Below, one piece after another: positions 18,792 to 32,000 of a stretch of 64,000 bases of DNA; the first letter of the stretch is position 1; each line of letters starts with the position of its first letter. The stretch covers positions 1-64,000 of the forward strand of contig NW_024881710.1 of assembly GCF_019059575.1 (NCBI RefSeq). The letters are read 5' to 3'. Made by a program: the position numbers and the translations under genes. The stretch is from Amphibalanus amphitrite (lineage: Eukaryota > Arthropoda > Thecostraca > Balanomorpha > Balanidae). The notes below the pieces were generated by a model. The model saw only the letters and a list, made by a program, of their open reading frames with translations. It was not told the DNA's origin and did no database searches.

Positions 18792-21700
18792 CGCACAGTG
18801 TGACCTTTATCTCGCAATCGTGGACCAAATGAGCTTATCGTTTATCTTATGCGGTTCGTGCTAGCTGTGCACAAGCATGGCGTTGATGCGACGGAGATTT
18901 AGTATAGGTTCTGTGAAGGCTCTGCTTTGAGGCCGTGGTGCTAGCGTGACAAGAACTGTACTGCACATTACATAATCATATATTCCATCTTGTCGTGATA
19001 CGAAAGTCGCCTCCTGCTTGCTTCGTGAGTCTTCAAATAGGCATGCGCCATTTAACAACGAAAGTCACGATAACTAGTCATCGACTGAGAAAAAAAACAC
19101 AGGGTTTCTTCCAACTCTTGCCGTTCGGGAGAGTAAAGACACATCGCTCGCACATCCGTTATTCAGCGTCAACACCTTTGTCAACACATCATTGAGGTGC
19201 AAATTGATTTTTGTAGCGAATCTGAGTTTCACTTGTTCAGAATTATTCCTGTTATCTACAATATTGTGCTGATTTTGTCCTAGCCAGACCGGATCTCTTT
19301 TATCTCCACCTTTGTTTCACATAGCGCTGGGCTTTTCCCCAGAAGAAAAGAAGACGTCGCTTGATGCCACTGTCAGTCAATTTATTTTGCAGCAATCTTT
19401 TTTTTTCAATCTTTTATAATCCTATTGATCTGAAGTCAGTTTTACCGACAGAAAAATCGGCGACTGCCGGTATTTTTACTTAAAGAGCCTCCCACTAGTT
19501 TTACCAGCCACGCAAAAAAAAAAAAAAAAACGCCGATGTGACAGCATCGGTGAATTTGGCTCATACTAATTGTTCACAGCGGTTTTTTCCCGTGTGGCTG
19601 GTAGAATTCGGGGCGACTTCTAGTCGCAGCCGGTGATTTTTCAAACTGGGCTCAAGCCAAGATTCTTGATTTGGCAAAAAAAATGCATGTATTGTTGCGT
19701 TATCCGGTATGGTTTTGGCGGTCCAAGAGATTTGGTTTTCCAAATTTTAAATGATTATGCGCCCTCAGATTATCGGATGATGAATATGTATGTGCCTACG
19801 AATCATTCCAATTTTTCCAAATGTCACCGTGCTACGCATTTTGCTAGTGATCCCAAGTAAAGTTCAATGTGAACATTATGCCGAACTCTGGATGCATTGT
19901 GCCTACTGCTCCAATGAAACGATAGATGCAACTGGCTAATAAATGATCTACGTACCTGCGCTTTATTTTATTTTGTCCACAAACGCAGTGGCACTAAAAT
20001 AAGATGACCAAGATGCCTAGATAGTAGATACACGTCCCTTTGCCGTTCCCTTTCAAGGAGAGTGCCGCCCTCCAGATGCGCCCTCCAATTCTGACGTTTT
20101 TTTTTTTGCGATAGCTCAGAACGTGCTCGCGCCTCGCTAGCTATGGAGAGCTAAATATTTGGCACAAGCTGGTCTTCGCCAAACAAAAAGAATGAATTCG
20201 GAAGCTCCTGATCATGACAAAAACGATCGTACGATAGGCCCGCACGGCGCACAACTCTGACCATTTTTGGCGAATTTATTCACCTAAACCGAACCCTAGA
20301 CTCTGTAGAGATTACCGGACTACCGGTTGACCTGAGACTTGAAATCGGGTAGCGGTCGCTGTGTCTGATCCAAATGGCGTGTACGATTGTTACTTTCCTC
20401 GAGGCTCTAGCTCAATGTAAGGGATGGAACGGCGAGGTTAGAGCGGCTGCACTTCATTCTAACACCTCCACGTGCGGCCGGCCGGCTGCGGTGGAGGGGT
20501 ACCTACCTAGTACCTATGTAAAAAAAGAAAATTGGTCCTGCGGTTGATTGCATATTGATAACTAATATTGATATTGCATGTTGATGCATATTGATTGCAT
20601 TGAAGTATGCCTGTTTTCTTTTTTCTTTTTATCGGAACACAAAGCCGTCTGATCTGTCTGATGTCTGCACTCGGGAGCCGCCTCTGTCTGCCGCTACACT
20701 CCTGCGATTTGGAGAACGCCATTTTTCTTTTTCTTACGACTTACGGCGAATCGATGCATTCTTGCTCGGATCAATTCGAGTCCTTGCTGGGAAAGTTTTG
20801 GGACTTGTTGAAATATCTGAAGAGTTTCTTAGTAATTAGCATTTTCCCTACTCATCGCGTTGCTGAGCAGTGAGCACTACGGTGCGTCGAATGATGGAGC
20901 TTTGTTGGAATCGTTCCAGTAGTTTCGGAGCGTAGCCTCGTCTACCTACACCAGTGCACGGTCTGCACCAAGGTCTGCACCACGTTTGCACTTGTCTGCA
21001 CGTCAAGGGGGCTGGTGGTTTTGGACCGATTCCGATTCGATCTTATTGGTTCAATGAGGGTGGATTAATTGACAGAAACGAAAAACCATACTTTTCAAAA
21101 TTACCAACTTTATATCGAACCGTGAAGTAATGATGAAAATTGAAAATCGGTGTCCGATGTCCCCGATTGTCACGTTTGCTTTTTAGCATCCCAATGCTGT
21201 CTGCGCTTTAGACAGAACAATATGAAAACCTTGAATTGTTTGTCATTTCTGGGTGTGATTAAAAAACGTGCCATGCAGCTAGGGGCAATCGGGGCAATAA
21301 TGCGCCAGAAACGTGTATTAGGGGATTATACCTATTGAATTTATGTATATATTGGTTGTTACCAAGGCTATACAAACCGTTGTTACCTACATTGAGCACG
21401 GCTGTCCATTTTAAATGGTTGAAATTTCCAGTGTTACAGGGTAAAATGTGCCAGCTAACTCGGTATAAATGTTACAAGTGAAGCCAGTTGAGCCAGGGTA
21501 GCTTAACTTAAAGGGGGAAGGGGAATTCCCCCTTCAAAAAAATCCACTCCCCTTTCAATTTTTGTCTGAATGGCTAGGAAGGGAAGGGGAATATTCGCTA
21601 TTCAGATTCTATACTATCTATAGTCATCTTTAATCAGATTCTAGTCATTAATCCAATCCGTAAAATTACAGAAAGAGTCTGATTCACTTTTCAGACATAA

Positions 21701-22827
21701 ATTTTGCACATTCTTACACTATTTGACATCCTGAATCCAGATATGATACTTACATGTGGTGGAAATATGCAAAACACCAAAAAAGCCAACCGTCACACCC
21801 CATTCACATCACACAAGCCAGACACGTGCACACCCGGCGCTAATGAAACGATAAACGCCGCCATATTAAAAATATTTGCTGCCATTTCCAGTAAAACAGT
21901 TAAGCAATGTATGTTATGGAAGTGACATCAAAATAAAAACGGAAAATTTGTGGTATATGGGAAAGAGAACACCATTTTCAATCAATTTCAAAACGATCAG
22001 GGGCGAAACGGCAATGGGGAAGGCCCAACGGACCCCCCTTATACGTTCGCGGCTGGAAAAACACCAATACGGGCTAGGGTTAAATCTTCATCAGAGACTC
22101 CTCTTTTACTAGCCAATATGGGAGGGCATTCCAACTGTAGTTTACTAGATGTGAGTAAAGGAGCTTGTCCTTGCATCTGTTGTAAGACTATAGCTAGTTC
22201 TTATCTGCTTGCTATGCCAGCTCATTTTGTTGTCAACCTCCAAATCCCTGTTTGGAGGAGTTCCTGCAGACATCAGTAGAAGTTACCCAAAAGTGAAACC
22301 CCCTCTCCTGAGCTGAGTGCATTGTTATGTCTTCAGCAATGGAATCATGAATTGGTGGGATGCATTCTTTCCTGCCTTTGCTGCTCCCACATTTAGTCGA
22401 AATCTGAAGGTGAATCTGGCATAGAGTTTGAGGGTTATTGGTCAAAATAACTGGGGAAGAGCTTATGAATTGTTTTGTCATAGCATGATCAGCAAATCAT
22501 AGCCATGTTTTGCTTTACAGGTGAATTGCCTTCAACAACACGCTCAAATGTCAAGCTGCAGCTGTCAGGTATGATCATATTTAATGTCTGCAGCTCTCAG
22601 TAAGTTACTGAGTGGGTACTTCACCAGAAACAGCCTTACACCAAACAGCTTGAGGCCTCCTGTGGCCCGTGAATAGACCTGAACCAAGCTTAGAGAGGTC
22701 TGTGGAATACTTTGACTGATTTGTAGTGAAGATTCATCTGTTGTTATCCAGCTTTTATGCACTCATCCACAGCTTGTGATGCTAAATGCAATGTAGAGAT
22801 TGTAGGATGTAAAGTTGATTCTTTAAT
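18792..22827. other. Intergenic region between OSTF1 and RABGAP1, no recognised gene
   Basis: About 4 kb without a recognisable coding domain. It contains poly-A/T tracts (19505-19530, 20095-20107) and a weak inverted pair TTTACCAGCCAC/GTGGCTGGTAGA (about 19500 and 19600). Non-coding RABGAP1 leader exons could lie here but cannot be identified by eye. Confidence 0.5.
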
Positions 22828-23001
22828 GCTGTAGTGTCCTGGTTGTGTGCCGGCAGATTAACCAGCATGAGTTGTGTGCAGATAAGCTGTGGTGTCCTGG
22901 CCATGTGCCGGCAGATTTACCAGTATGAGTCGTAGGCAGCTAAGCTGCAGTGACCTGGTCGTGTGTCAGCAGGTTGACCAGGATGAGTGAGACGCCCAGT
23001 C
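22828..23001 (+). repeat. Three 58-bp tandem units ending in the RABGAP1 start codon
   Basis: Units start at 22828, 22886 and 22944, exactly 58 bp apart. Each has GTGTCCTGG or GTGACCTGG, then a CCGGCAG- or TCAGCAG-type acceptor-like site, then ACCAG followed by one base and ATGAGT. The ATGs are at 22867, 22925 and 22983. The third is the RABGAP1 start. The repeat therefore multiplies both a possible 3' splice site and the initiator codon. Confidence 0.88.
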
Positions 23002-26000
23002 GAGCGGGAAGTGCCGACACGGATGAGTTTGTGATACTCAGTGAGACCTCGGAGAGCGGGCCGCGTCTCAGCGTTCCCGGTCCGGGCGGGCTGCCGCAGC
23101 TGCAGAGGACCCTGCTCGAGTGTCTGGGTGACGGCATGGAGTCGGCCGGCGGCGACACGCTGGCTGGTGGCGACGGACCGGCGTCGGCGGCCTCTCAGGA
23201 CACGGCGCCGCCGTCAGAGGGGACGGCCAGCCCTCCCTGCTCGCCGACCGGCCCTGACCGGGCTGAACCCGCCGACTCGGCCAAACCGGCGCCAGGTAAC
23301 GGCTGCTGCCCCACTCTGTCTCTCACTCTCCTCTTTCTCTCTTGCTCTCCTCTCTCCACTCTCCTATCTCCTCTCTCCTCTCTCTCGCTCTCGCTTTCGC
23401 TCTCTATACAAAATGTCACCCGGAACCCCATTTGTAATGGCGCTAGAAAGAAAACTTGACAAATATTTCACTGTCACTACAGGGTAGCGTCGAAACTTTT
23501 ATCTTTGTTCGTCCCGTTGCAGGCTCGCCGGTCAGTGTTGGTGCCACTGAGGGCAGTGCCGGTGAGGACGTGCTGGAGGACCACTGCACCTTCCACCGCG
23601 TACAATACCTGGGCGCGGCCAGCATCAACGCGCCGCGTAGCGAGACCGAGATTCAGCGCAACATGGCCATTCTGAATGCGGAGGAGGCCAGTCGGCAGGC
23701 CATCGCCGTTTCGGTGGCTGTGCCGACCACGCCGCAGGGCAGCGTCATGTGAGTCAACGCCGCCGCCGCGGGCGCTGAGCGGCTGTCTACGACGGATAGG
23801 GCTCACTGGTAGAGGTGTGACAATATTTGGCGTAGTTGTTAGCTTAGTGCCATCAGAAGAGTGTGCATATTGTTAAGGAAAAATTCATGTTTGACTGGGA
23901 CCTGATATCCCTGAAAAGGATAACATTTTAAGCTGTTGAGTTGCCTTTATCTTCGTACACCGGGTCCGTTACAGACTGAGGGCGACGTCTGGAATTGGGA
24001 TAAACTTTGATGATGCTTTCGTTTTTTTAATGGAAGTGTTTGAACGCCGCTTGTCGCTTCTCGCTCTATCTGTTATGAGCGAGTTGCGAGTATAGCGTAG
24101 GGTCCGTGCTGCTCATACTGACCATTTCCCGGTCTGTGACTGCAGCCTGTACGACGAGTCTGCCCAGACGGAGATAGTGTCGTTCCCGGTCTACCGGATC
24201 CTGTTCTGCGCCGTCGGCCCGGCCGGCTCCCAGGAGGAGCACTGTTTCGGCTTCACCTGCAGTCGCGGAGAGGCGCAGGAGTCGGCCATCTTCCAGTGTC
24301 ACGTCTTCAAGTGCTCCGCCCCGCGTGCTGTGAGTCGACCGGCCGGGCGGGGAGGAAAGGACCCCAACGAGCTAGGTCCTTAGGAGTCGTTTGTTCAAGC
24401 TGTGCTTTGAACACTTAGGTCGGGGTTTTACACTTGCAAGCGGAGGCCGAGGGCTTAACATGCAAATATACACTATGCACGTATCTGGGCTCTTTGGCCA
24501 CGTATCGTTAAAGGTGATTTGTTCTGCATGTTTCTGTAATTCCCCTGCTGACTCACGTCTGACGACTATTCCATGCCGTCCCGCAGTCCGGTCGGGTGCT
24601 GAGCTGCTTCGCTCGGGCGTTCCGTAAGCAGCCTTCGGGAGTGGCCGGTGGCGAGGACACGGCTCGGCGCCAGCTCAGCTATGACTTCGAGCTGGCCGTG
24701 GAGATACAGGAGGAGGATGGGAAGGTGAGTGATTACGACTACAGCTTGGGCTTGGAAGCTGATTACATTATGAGCGTTGAGGATCTAGAGAAAATGGCGC
24801 TGGTGCCTGACAACATCTGACCGATGATTTGATCGGTAGATTCAAGGCTTGAACGGAGTCGAACATGTAACAATCAGGACCCTCTGTTTTCTTTCTTTTT
24901 GTTTTGCATTTTTATTGATAATTCGTTTTAAGATTAACATGATGCTACAGTTACGATCTGGACACCAGAAATATTCATGATTAGTTTCCATACATTTTAT
25001 TTTCAGTTGAATTGTATCTGACGTGTGGCACTTATTCCCGTTGTTCAGGGCACATACTCGGCGGTGCCCCGCGACAAGGGCGGCTTCAAGCTGCGCTGCC
25101 ACACGCAGCGGAAGGTGACGGTGTCGGTACGACAGACCAGCGAGGACCTCCCGCCGCTCAACATCGAGCGCTGCTTCGGCCTGCTAGTGGCGCCCGGGAA
25201 GAACGTCCGCCACGGCGAGATGACGCTACTGGAAATGGTTTGTTTGTTGTTTGTTTATTGGGGCTTTAGGGCGCGTCGACTGCAAAGGTCATTTTGCGCC
25301 CATAACGTCGCGCTAGTAAAACAAGTGTTTCAAAAGAAGAAACTTTCTAGATATCAAGACTAGAAAGTAAAAGACTTTATAAAAAAAGACAAGGTAAAAT
25401 AAAACAAAGCAAGAGCGTCGTAATAGACAACTGACTAGACAAGGAGACTAGAGAGGATTTGGGTCAGGTCGAGTAAATCGCTTTGAATTTGACTGCGCGG
25501 ATAAAGGAAAAGATGTTGCCAGATAAGACCCAGGGTGACTCGTCACCCAGCAGGTGGCGGACAGTGGTAGCCGGAGCGATGCGGCCGAGGTAGCGCGTCC
25601 GGTCTGGTTCTAGAAGTGGACAAGATAAGAGCACGTGAGCGACGGTAAGAGGCGCGGAACAACCGTTGCAAATGGCCTGCTCGTCTCCGCGGAGGAGGTG
25701 GCCATGCGTGGCATATGTATGGCCGATTCGGAGCCTGCATAAGATCACCTCGTTGGACCGGTTGTCTTGCAAGCAAGACCTCCATGGCTCCAAAGTCGGC
25801 TTCACCTCACGGAGCTTTCCGCCTCCACGTAGGCTCCACTCTGCCTGCCACTCAGAGAGAATGAAAGATCGCACAGCCGAATAAAGGTCACGCGCCGGCA
25901 ATGGCAGACGTCGAGTGCAGGAGGCTGCGGCCGCGCGCCTCGCGGCCGCATCTGCCAGCTCGTTGCCGTGTATGCCGACGTGGCTGGGAATCCAGCAGAA

Positions 26001-29000
26001 CTGAACAAATTTTCCCGATTGTTCCACTGACTGAAGTCGAGCTAAAATGTCTTGAACGATCGGGTCAACTGGATTAAAACTCCGTAACGCCAAAAGGCTA
26101 CTTAGGGAGTCCGATAAAATCAAGTAAGAAAGGCCGTCCGACACCTCGATAAAACACAGAGCCTTCTCGATGGCGACTAGCTCAGATGAAAACACCGAGG
26201 CAAAAGAAGGTAGGGAGAATGAGCGGGTATCGCGACCTGCGATAAAAGCACATCCCACTCCCTCAGGTGTTTTTGATCCGTCTGTAAAAACGGTGTTAAA
26301 ACCATCGTACGAGACGATGTGTTGCAAGGCCCTGACTCGCGCCTCACAAGGCAGCAAGTCATCCTTCTTAACTTCGGAGAGTGAGAGATCTACTTGAGGT
26401 TTTGCGTGTTTCCAAGGCGGAGAGGACGTACCCCAGCTACGTCGTACGACACGTAAACCTATGTTGGCTGCGGAGAAGAGACCTCTCATGCGCGCTCCAA
26501 AGCAGAGCGATTGTCGCGCTCTGTCAAGTCGAGTGTAGTAGGTGGGGAAGACGTACGGATACGTCGGATGCGTCGGGAACTGGCGCAGTTTCAGCGCATA
26601 GCGCATCCCAAGCATCTGGCGGCGTAGGGATAGAGGCGGCTCGTGCGCCTCAGCAAGAAGGCTGCTGCTGGGCGAGGTGCGGAATGCTCCGGTGGCGACA
26701 CGGATTGCAGCATGATGGACTGCGTCGAGGACCTTTTTGCTGGATTGGCTCGCTGAATCGTACACAAAAGAAGCGTAATCCAGCTTCGACCGAACTATCG
26801 ATCGGTACAGGAGAAGAAGGGTCCTGCGGTCCGCCCCATAAGATGTGCGAGCAACACATTTTAAAACGTTCAGGGATTTAACCCTCGCATGTGTAGGGGG
26901 GGGTCGGATGGACCCCCCCCCCATGGTTTTTCGCGAATAACTCGCGTAAAAAGCGGCCGATCGCGACGAAACTTTCAGTACCCTCGCATTGATCAATTTG
27001 ACACCTACCCTGAAAATTTCATGACCCTGACCCAAATGACCTTTGACCTGTGACCTCTTTTCCGAGACCATGTTTGGCCGGAATCGCGATTTCGCGTATG
27101 TCGGCTCGCACTAGCGCGTGTTTGCAAGCTTTTTGTGGTTTCAAACGTTCAAACATGTGATTTGATGTTACTCCCGTGTGTGTCAAGGTCACCTGAAGGT
27201 CAGGTCAGGTCATTGACCTTTGGTGACCTCGGGTGACCTCGGGTCACTTTTTCGAGTTTTACATGTTTCTAGGCTAGTTTTTGGAGCTGAATTCGAATTT
27301 AGCAACCATCTGAACATTTACGAAGTAGTTTTGGTGACTTCGTAACATGTTACGAAGCTGTCAGAGGCGGTTGACACGTACTACGAATACCCGTCACGAC
27401 GCCTACTGGTTGACCTGACCTGACCTGACCCGACCTGGTCTAAATGCTTCAAGACATCATCTGTGATCAAAACTAACACGATATTCGTGATCAGCATCCC
27501 GAAAAACCCCTTAGCAGCCACACTTTACGACTTTCTAACAGGTCCCGATTTTCCCGACTTTGGGTCATTGACCTGACCTGGAAGGTCAACCAATGACCTA
27601 GGACCTTAAAATTGGGTATCATCGGCTTCCTCTCGTCACGGGCAACACGCTCGTTTTTTCCGCGAAGCTCTAGCTCGATCAGGGGCCAAACGGCAAGGGG
27701 GGGGTCCAACCGACCCCCCCCCCCCCTACACATTAGAAGCTGGCAAACGCCGCACACATGCGAGGGTTAAAACACCGTTCCCGAAGCGTTCTAAAATGTT
27801 CCTTATACGTCAAGCGACTGTCAAAATAAATCCCAAGAAACTTCGCCACCGGCCGAGTGGGAATCACCTGTCCGTAGAGCTTGATTCCCAAAGCTAGGTC
27901 GTCACAACGTCGGCGGCAAAAGTGCATTGCCACGGTCTTCGCTGTGGAAAAACGAAGACCATTCTTACCGCTCCACCTCTCCAAACGTGTTACGGCGAGC
28001 TGCAGCTGTCTAGCCGCGTGTCGAGCGCTTGAAGCAGCAAACCAGATGGCAAAATCGTCGACAAAAAGCGATCTCCCGATGGAAACCGGGAGGTCGTCGA
28101 CGATGTCATTGATTGCCACCGCGAACAACGCCACACTAAGCACCCCACCCTGGGGAACTCCGTTCTCCTGGGTAAAACTGCTCGAGAAATCACTGCCAAC
28201 TCGGACTTTAAACCGACGACCCGATAAAAAATTCTTGATAAAGAGGCCCATCCGGCCGCGTATGCCGTACTTATATACTTTGGAAAGTATGCTGTGTCGT
28301 AAGACTGTATCATAGGCCGCCTCAATATCAAAGAACAGTGCTCCAAGGTGCTTCTTTTCAGTAAAACAGGTGCGTATCTCGGTGTCAAGGGCTAAAATGT
28401 ACCCGCAGGGGGCTGACCGTGGTCAGAGCTGCTGCTTAGCCGGGGTCATCTGGCTCCGGCTGTGCGGCGGCTGTGACTTCGGCCAGTAAGGGGAGTAGCG
28501 CCCCCTCGGCCCCAGCTCGGCCCGCGTTTTGACCTGGACTTGCCTTGCTTACTGGATGGATTGTCTGCAGGATTGGCCCCGCAGGGGGTTGGCAGTGGCC
28601 GGGGTCGCTGTTGGACTGGGTTCCTTGGGCCTTTGCCCCGCGGCGGCCTTGGCCTCGGCCAGCAAGGGGAGTAGCGCCCCCTCGGCCCCAGCTTGACCCA
28701 TGCTTGCTTACGACTTGCTTTGATCGCTGGTTGGACAGATGGTACGGCCCGATTTTTCTTGGTTTTCGTGGTTTTGTTTCTCTTGAGCGGTCTCTGTTTG
28801 CTTTTGCTTTGCTTCTCACCGGATGTCCGCGTTTCGTTCGATCACAGCTTTCTGATTCTTTTCCTACCTTTTTTCGTTGTTTTTGCACCCGCAGGAACAC
28901 AGCCGAGTTGGGCTAGTGTAAGGGGAGTGGCGTCCCCTCGGGTACCAGCCGGTTTTACTAGGCTAGGCGAGCCGACCCGTACCCCAGGACAACGGGATCC

Positions 29001-32000
29001 TGGAGGTTGAGCCCCCCACCGTGCGGAGCCAGTCGCGGTGGCTGGGCAACACGCCTCTTTGGCCCTGAGTTCTGTAAGGGCGGGACACTCAGTGGGGCGC
29101 CGCACTTGAGGAGCCATTCCCAGTCGTGACGCCGCCGGGGGTGGTGTCTGAGAGGTGTCGCCGGCGGGGTTCGGGCACTTGTGCTCGTCCTCCGTCGGTG
29201 GGACTGATCTGTCGCTGCCCCTGGCGGTGACTCGGCTAGGCGTCAAGGGAGGAGGCGGTATCCGACCGTGGGGGGTGGTGAGTCTCTCTCTCCCCCGCGG
29301 AAGGTGCCGCCAAGTCCCGTACAGTCAGCTCGGCCGTCCCAGGCCTTGTAGCGGCGCCGTTGCGGAGCGTCGGCGGCCGAGCTGGCGGAGACCAAGCACA
29401 CTCCATGGATAACTCGACCAACCCCCCTTCCCCCACTCTTACCAATCCTTCGGCCTCGGCCGATCCTCGCCCGTTGGCCTCGGCCGACAGGCGAACGGTG
29501 CTTGAAAAAGGTCCACGATCTCCTAAGATCCTCATCTTCCGGAGCGCAGACAGGGAGCTGAGCTCTCTGTCGCCCTTCCAGCGGAAGGATGGCTGCGACC
29601 GGTTTGGTTCGATAGTTCGTTGTGACCGGATGCGTGATGGCGCGCTGGAGGTCGAGTTCAGGAAAAGCGAGGAGGCGGCGAAAGCATTGGACGCTACTCG
29701 CTTCGTGTTCTCCGAGGGACGGGCATCCGGCCGGAGGCTCGTTTCCATCCCGCTTACAGTGGAGCCCCACCGTTCTAAGAACTCCTCACGAGGGGTCATT
29801 AACTGTTTCGATTTGAGGGGAGTGAGCGACGAGGATATTGCGGACGGGCTCGCCGATTTCGGCGTGACAGCGGCTCGCCGCATCATGACGAAGAGAGGCA
29901 CGGTCTCGACCAACAACATCATTCTGACATTTGACTCTACCGACTTGCCGAGTGAGATTCGCGTGGGCTACGTGAAGGTTCGCGTGCGGCCTTTCGTCCC
30001 AGCGCCCATGCGCTGCTTCCGCTGCCAACGTTTCGGCCACACAAAGGACAACTGCCGAGGAAGACCCACGTGCTCCAGGTGTGCTTCGCAAGACCACACT
30101 GACGAAACCTGTGACTCGGAGACCCCCCGATGCGTCAACTGCGGAGAGGGGCAGACGCCGCACTCCGCGTATGATAGGTCTTGCCCTGCATACGTCAAGG
30201 AGAAAGAGATCATGACCATCAAGGCTACCAGAAATCTGTCTTTCAAAGAGGCCCGGGAGGTGTACAACCAGAGTCACCCGAAGACCTCGTATGCCCAGAA
30301 GGTGAGAGTCACAAACTCTACCGATGCCTCCCAGATGAGCGTAGCACAGCTCGTGCAGCTTCTCAAACGATTCGGCCTCACCGTCGTAGCCACTGGTGAC
30401 TCAGCGGACAACACGGCGCCTCGTGCGCCGCCGAGCAACACAGAGCAGGCTGCTCAAGAGTCAGTGTGGGGTCCACCCAGTCCCGCTCCAGCCGCGAACG
30501 GTAATGGAGACGATTGGACCGTCGTCCAGCGCCGACAGGGTGGTCGGCGCCCCCCGGCGCAGGGTAAGGCGCCACCCACCCCGCCCCGCCCCCGACCGTC
30601 TACGGCGGTGCAGGAGGCTCTGCGGCGGGGGGAGGAGGAGAGAAGGGCACGTGAGGCGAGGAGGGCTCGCCTCGTCCAGAAGGCCCTCGAGGCTAAGGAA
30701 GCCTCGTCTGCCGACTCCGCCTCCGGGAGTGCCAATGCGGCTGTCGCCGCTGACACCCCGGAGACACCTGAGGCGGGGACTCGGCCCATCATGGGTCCCC
30801 CGCCGCCTCCTCCACCTCCGCAGCGGCGGCCACCACCGCCGCTGCCAGAGACGCCTGTGTCGAGGACACAGGCCGCCGCCTCGACATCCCCGTCGGGGCG
30901 GCAACAGCCCGCCGCGGCTCCAGGGCGCCTCGCCAAGCGGCAGACGCCCCCGAGCTGGTCACCTTCGGAGGGCGACGCCCCCCGGTCGAAAAGGCCCCAG
31001 CCGGGCCCGAGCCATGCCCGATCTGCCTCTGCTGAAGGGAGGCTTCACCGAGAGGGCTCAGGGCACCCCCGTATCCGCTACGGGGGGAGCGCCTCCTCGG
31101 AGTTAGAGGACCTAGTCTAGTCTTTCAGTCTAGTCATTTCCTCTTTTATCCTTTTATCTTTTTCGCGCTATTGCGCTTTTTTACCAGGTGCATTTCTCTC
31201 GGTGCTTTTTACCTTTTTTGTGGTCAGTCAGGTATCTGTGTGCGCCTTTGCCTCATGTTATACGCGCCCTTTTTGCGCCTTTTTAACCACGCCTTTTATT
31301 CTACAGTGGAACTGTAGAGGCCTCCGGGCCAACTACCAGGACCTACAGTCTCTTATCCGTTGGCGCACACCCCTTGTTTTAGGTCTCCAGGAGACCAAGC
31401 TAGCGCCAAACGTTACCTTTGCCATCAAGGGCTACTCTGTTTTTAGAAGAGACCTGGACACCCCTACCATTGCCCATGGAGGTGTGCTTCTGGCGGTTCA
31501 CCACAGCGTACCTGCTCGCCAGGTGCCGCTGCAGACTCCCCTGCAGGCGGTGGCCGCCAGAGTTGATTTCAACCACCGGGAACTGACAGTGTGCTCTTTA
31601 TACCTACCACCAGGTATAGCACTCCCGGTGGTTGAGCTGCATCGGCTTGTCGATGAGCTTCCACCTCCGGTCCTGGTAGTCGGCGATTTTAATGCCCATA
31701 GCCTGGCGTGGGGATGCGACACGACTGGCACTCGTGGTCGACTTTTAGAATCTTTTATCCGCGATGAGGCGCTGTGTATTTTAAATACAGGACAGCGCAC
31801 CCATTTTACAACACCCTCCGGTCAAACATCGGCTCTGGACCTGAGCTTAGTCAGTCCGCGGCTAGCTCAGCTTTTTACCTGGTCCGTCCATGACGATCCA
31901 CTCGGGAGCGACCACTTCCCAGTGTGGCTGGAGCACCAGGAGTCCCCAGTGTCAGGCAACCGTCCACCTAGGTGGAATGTTCGGAAAGCCGACTGGGGCG

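Noticed and set aside
21704..22279. Overlapping short frames in the OSTF1-RABGAP1 gap
   Set aside because: No homology recognised and no splice structure. They may be non-coding.
23195..23431. Antisense frame over RABGAP1 exon 1
   Set aside because: Shadow of a GC-rich exon and a CT-rich intron start.
29236..29922. Long antisense frames over LINE ORF1 and ORF2 (also 30454-30936, 33013-33447, 37030-37740, 38214-38732)
   Set aside because: They mirror a coding strand of high GC content. No domains are recognisable and they shift with the sense frame.
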